Below, piece after piece: positions 12,590-15,036 of a stretch of 15,036 nucleotides of DNA (position 1 is the stretch's first letter; every line of letters starts with the position of its first letter). The notes under the pieces were generated by a model. It saw only the letters and a list, made by a program, of their open reading frames with translations. It searched no databases and was not told where the DNA came from. This DNA is from an uncultured Eubacterium sp. (GTDB taxonomy: Bacteria; Bacillota; Clostridia; Lachnospirales; Lachnospiraceae). Location: NCBI GenBank assembly GCA_904502145.1, contig CAJGDH010000020.1, positions 1 through 15,036 on the forward strand. The letters are read 5' to 3'. The position numbers and the translations under genes are program-made.

Positions 12590-12600
12590 GTTTTCGTCAA
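12572..12600 (-). promoter_or_regulatory. Leftward promoter of the TetR gene
   Basis: On the - strand: TTGACG (12600-12595), 17-bp spacer, TATGAT (12577-12572), each 5/6 to consensus. Start of transcription near 12565 gives a 49-nt leader to the ATG at 12516. The spacer contains the second operator. The -10 box lies only 7 bp from the -10 of the opposing promoter, so polymerase binding at the two should be mutually exclusive. Confidence 0.65.
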
Positions 12601-12629
12601 GACGGTAAGATGTTTTTTTCAATGATATG

Positions 12630-12675
12630 AGCAGTGACTGTCGGAATGATCCGTCCGATCGTTGCTTTTCTTTTT
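12630..12675 (+). terminator. Terminator-like hairpin with U tract upstream of lon
   Basis: A 13-bp bulged stem (arms 12630-12645 and 12654-12666) followed by nine pyrimidines, eight of them T. It lies between the rightward promoter and the CIRCE element, and no coding gene ends here on the + strand. Confidence 0.5.
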
Positions 12676-12684
12676 ACCAATGGA

Positions 12685-12711
12685 TTAGCACTCTTTAAAG
12701 GAGAGTGCTGA
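12685..12711 (+). promoter_or_regulatory. CIRCE element (HrcA operator) before lon
   Basis: TTAGCACTC (12685-12693), 9-base spacer, GAGTGCTGA (12703-12711). The consensus is TTAGCACTC-N9-GAGTGCTAA; only one base differs. In Gram-positive bacteria HrcA bound here represses groESL and dnaK operons until heat shock. Here it stands 16 bases before the lon start, so lon is probably heat-inducible through HrcA. The promoter it controls is not clear: TTGCTT at 12662 has no good -10 partner. Confidence 0.88.
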
Positions 12712-12727
12712 CAGAATGGAGGGAATT

Positions 12728-15031
12728 ATGTTAGTAATACCTGTTTACAAGAAGATCGTATTACCTTATTCAGACGCCTATTTTCCGGCGGAAGAATTCA
12801 AATCCCAGGCTGCGAAAAATATCTCCCTGGGAGAAAAAGTTGTGATCCTGTTTCTGAAAGAGCAGCAGGACAGAAGCGAATGGAACGATGACAGTTTTTA
12901 TCCGGTGGGTATATCCGGAGCAGTCAAGGAGATCAGCGGGTACGGATATGTTTCCGTGAAGACCATGAACAGGGTCAATCTCGATATCGTCGGAGTGAAT
13001 CCCGATCATACAGTCAGCCTGACCTTATCCCGCCACAGGGACATCCAGGATATGGATGAGATGCTTTCTTATCAGAAGCTCCAGGCTCTGAAGGAAAGAG
13101 TCATCGAGGTTTCCTCCCGCTTCAATCTGGGGGACTGGTATCAGGACTTCATCCGGGGCGCGGATTCCATGGGAACCATCGCCGGGATCCTGTCTCCCTT
13201 TATCAAGGGCCTGACCAATGAAGAGATCTATGGCCTGGTGGAGGAAGACAGTGTTTCAAAAAGGACGGAGCTGGTCGAACAGATCCTTTACGAATTCCTT
13301 GAGGTTGCCAAGGTGACCGGCGATGCAAACGCATCCCAGCAGAAGGAATACCAGGATATGTATAAAGAATCCGCCATCAGGAAACAGATGGAATATCTCC
13401 AGAAGGAACTGGATGATATGCATCCGGAAAATGTCACTGACCTGCAGAAGTTTGAGAAGAAGATCCTGGAATCCGGGATGAATGAGGCTGCGGAAAATGA
13501 AGCCATGAAGATCCTGAACCGTCTGAAACAGGAAGGACACCAGAGCCCCGAGTCCGGGATGCTCTATGATTACCTGGATTTTATTACCGGTTTATCCTGG
13601 AAGAAAGAAGAACCGAAATTCATTCCCGTTTCCAGGGCAAGAGAGATCCTGGATGAGGATCATTACGGCCTGAAGAAAGTCAAGCAGAGGATCATCCAGC
13701 AGATCGCCGTCATGAACCTGAAGAAAGAACAGCAGGGTTCCATCCTTCTGTTTGTGGGAGCCCCCGGAACCGGAAAGACCAGTATAGGAAGATCCATCGC
13801 CAAAGCCCTTGACCGGGAATACGTGAGAGTCAGCCTGGGCGGCGTGAGAGATGAAGCGGATATCCGTGGACACCGGAGGACCTACATCGGCGCCATGCCG
13901 GGAAGGATCATGGACGGGATATCCAAGAGCGGCGTCTCCAATCCGGTTATGGTCCTTGACGAGGTGGACAAACTGTCCATGTCCTACAATGGCGATCCTG
14001 CCAGCGCATTGCTGGAGGTGCTGGACCCGGAACAGAACAATACATTTACGGACCATTACATGAACGTCCCCTATGACCTGTCGGATGTCATGTTTATCTG
14101 TACTGCCAATACCACGGATACCATCCCCGAACCCTTGCTCAACCGTATGGAGGTCATTCATTTTACCGGATATACTCCCCTGGAGAAGATGCAGATTGCC
14201 ATGAAACACCTTCTGCCAAGATCTATGGAAGCCATGGGTATAACCGGGGACAGACTTGAGCTTGAAGAGGGGACCATGGAGAAGATCATCTCCGATTATA
14301 CCCGTGAGGCCGGGGTAAGAGGACTGAGAAAAAGGATCGATACCCTCTGCCGTTCGGCAGCGGTGGCCATCTCTGAAGATGAGAACATGATCTATAAAGT
14401 GACACCCGATATGCTGAGAGACGAGCTGGATATGCGTCCGTCAACCCACGGACGTATCCTGGAAAAGAAAAAACCGGGTGTAGTGACCGGGCTGGCCTGG
14501 ACACAGGTCGGCGGAGAGATCCTCTATGTGGAGACCATGTTCACCAAGGGAAAAGGACAGATCATCATCACCGGCCAGCTGGGTGATGTGATGAAGGAAT
14601 CCGCCCAGATTGCAGTAAGCCTGGTGAAAGGCATGTTCCCGGATAAAGCAGACCTGTTTTCCGAGAATGACCTGCACATCCATGTGCCTGAGGGGGCAGT
14701 TCCGAAAGACGGACCTTCTGCCGGGATCACCCTGACCACCGCCCTGGCTTCCCTGGTCACCGACCGTCCGGTGGATCCGGATATCGCCATGACCGGTGAG
14801 GTTTCCCTTCGCGGTGCGGTAACACCCATAGGGGGACTGCCTGAGAAACTGATGGCCGCCCAGAGGGCAGGGATCACACGGGTATTTATCCCAGGGGAGA
14901 ATCTTCCTGATCTCAAGGATGTTGCTGAAGAAGTAAAAGAACATCTGACAATCATTACCTGCGACGAAGTGGAGGATGTACTGATCGGGACCGGTATCCT
15001 TGATGAGGGACAGAGGGCCCGGGCAGTGTGA
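12728..15031 (+). CDS. lon: ATP-dependent protease Lon (LonA type)
   Basis: A 767-residue, complete three-domain LonA; it degrades misfolded and specific regulatory proteins in the cytoplasm as an ATP-driven hexamer. The N-terminal substrate-binding domain (about 1-190, beginning MLVIPVYKKIVLPYSD) is followed by a helical stretch (205-270). The AAA+ module has Walker A GAPGTGKT (344-351), Walker B MVLDEVDK (408-415) and the sensor region ICTANTTDTIPEPLLNR. The protease domain has catalytic Ser664 in PKDGPSAG and Lys707 in GGLPEKLMAA, 43 residues apart as in E. coli Lon. I start at 12728, since GGAGGG lies just before it; the in-frame ATG at 12716 has its AAGGAG 12 bases away, inside CIRCE. 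A CIRCE element lies immediately upstream, indicating HrcA-type heat control. The reading frame is closed 5 bases before the window edge. Confidence 0.96.
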   Translation: MLVIPVYKKIVLPYSDAYFPAEEFKSQAAKNISLGEKVVILFLKEQQDRSEWNDDSFYPVGISGAVKEISGYGYVSVKTMNRVNLDIVGVNPDHTVSLTLSRHRDIQDMDEMLSYQKLQALKERVIEVSSRFNLGDWYQDFIRGADSMGTIAGILSPFIKGLTNEEIYGLVEEDSVSKRTELVEQILYEFLEVAKVTGDANASQQKEYQDMYKESAIRKQMEYLQKELDDMHPENVTDLQKFEKKILESGMNEAAENEAMKILNRLKQEGHQSPESGMLYDYLDFITGLSWKKEEPKFIPVSRAREILDEDHYGLKKVKQRIIQQIAVMNLKKEQQGSILLFVGAPGTGKTSIGRSIAKALDREYVRVSLGGVRDEADIRGHRRTYIGAMPGRIMDGISKSGVSNPVMVLDEVDKLSMSYNGDPASALLEVLDPEQNNTFTDHYMNVPYDLSDVMFICTANTTDTIPEPLLNRMEVIHFTGYTPLEKMQIAMKHLLPRSMEAMGITGDRLELEEGTMEKIISDYTREAGVRGLRKRIDTLCRSAAVAISEDENMIYKVTPDMLRDELDMRPSTHGRILEKKKPGVVTGLAWTQVGGEILYVETMFTKGKGQIIITGQLGDVMKESAQIAVSLVKGMFPDKADLFSENDLHIHVPEGAVPKDGPSAGITLTTALASLVTDRPVDPDIAMTGEVSLRGAVTPIGGLPEKLMAAQRAGITRVFIPGENLPDLKDVAEEVKEHLTIITCDEVEDVLIGTGILDEGQRARAV

Positions 15032-15036
15032 TCGTA

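Larger units (their letters stand above)
12571..12675 (+). ncRNA. Candidate short RNA or attenuated lon leader
   Basis: If the 12536-12564 promoter is used, the RNA meets a terminator-like hairpin about 60 nt downstream. AGCAGTGA (12630-12637) pairs with TCGTTGCT (12659-12666) with two G-U pairs, and TCGGA (12641-12645) pairs with TCCGA (12654-12658). A 3-base bulge lies on the left arm, and TTTCTTTTT follows. The product would be about 105 nt. It could be a free small RNA or an attenuator in front of lon. No known RNA family is recognised. Confidence 0.35.

Noticed and set aside
11788..12630. + strand open frame across the small CxxC gene, terminator and TetR gene
   Set aside because: It runs through a strong bidirectional terminator and antisense to the TetR helix-turn-helix, with no credible start.
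11977..15031. TetR-lon pair as a defence or toxin-antitoxin module
   Set aside because: Lon is full-length and typical of the housekeeping enzyme with a CIRCE element, and no toxin-like or antitoxin-like gene is present.

Overview
The window reads as an ordinary chromosomal segment of a Gram-positive, anaerobic member of the Bacillota, most likely Lachnospiraceae. The evidence is the combination of a MecA-type ClpC adaptor, an [FeFe]-hydrogenase of the TSCCPAW/IGPC/EGMGCPGGC type, a small DUF6465-like protein, a CIRCE element in front of a Lon protease, strong AGGAGG-like ribosome sites and intermediate base composition. The assignment rests on gene content, not on a database search. I see no tRNA, rRNA, CRISPR array, insertion sequence, integrase or phage gene.

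Layout. 2-391 (+) is the end of an unrecognised charged, Trp-rich protein, closed by a bidirectional hairpin terminator. 450-2754 (-) holds an HEFTH-containing putative zinc peptidase and a secreted C39-like cysteine peptidase with SH3-like and trefoil-like regions. 3034-4692 (+) is a pair: a DagK-type lipid kinase and a MecA-family adaptor, with its own promoter and terminator. 4868-5539 (+) is an unrecognised soluble protein. 5664-7915 (+) is a PhoB/VanR-type response regulator and its membrane histidine kinase, behind a promoter that carries 11-bp-phased repeats. 8025-8234 (-) is a DUF6465-like mini-protein that converges on the kinase at a shared terminator. After a 352-bp gene-free stretch come hisH-hisF (8587-9994, +). 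Then a putative group B [FeFe]-hydrogenase with a small CxxC protein (10090-11921, +), a TetR-family repressor (11977-12516, -) and Lon (12728-15031, +).

How the parts work together. hisH and hisF make the two halves of imidazole glycerol phosphate synthase. The hydrogenase probably disposes of, or senses, reductant via ferredoxin. MecA and Lon are both elements of regulated proteolysis. The TetR and lon genes are divergent, and the most information-rich non-coding DNA in the window lies between them. It has two face-to-face promoters whose -10 boxes are 7 bp apart, each overlapping an identical 12-bp palindromic operator. A terminator-like hairpin about 100 nt into the rightward transcript is followed by a CIRCE (HrcA) element directly before lon.

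I do not find a clear new multi-gene system. The best candidates for something undescribed are the TetR/lon control region, with a possible ~105-nt RNA or attenuator, the hydrogenase plus its CxxC partner, and the HEFTH peptidase next to a secreted C39-like protein.
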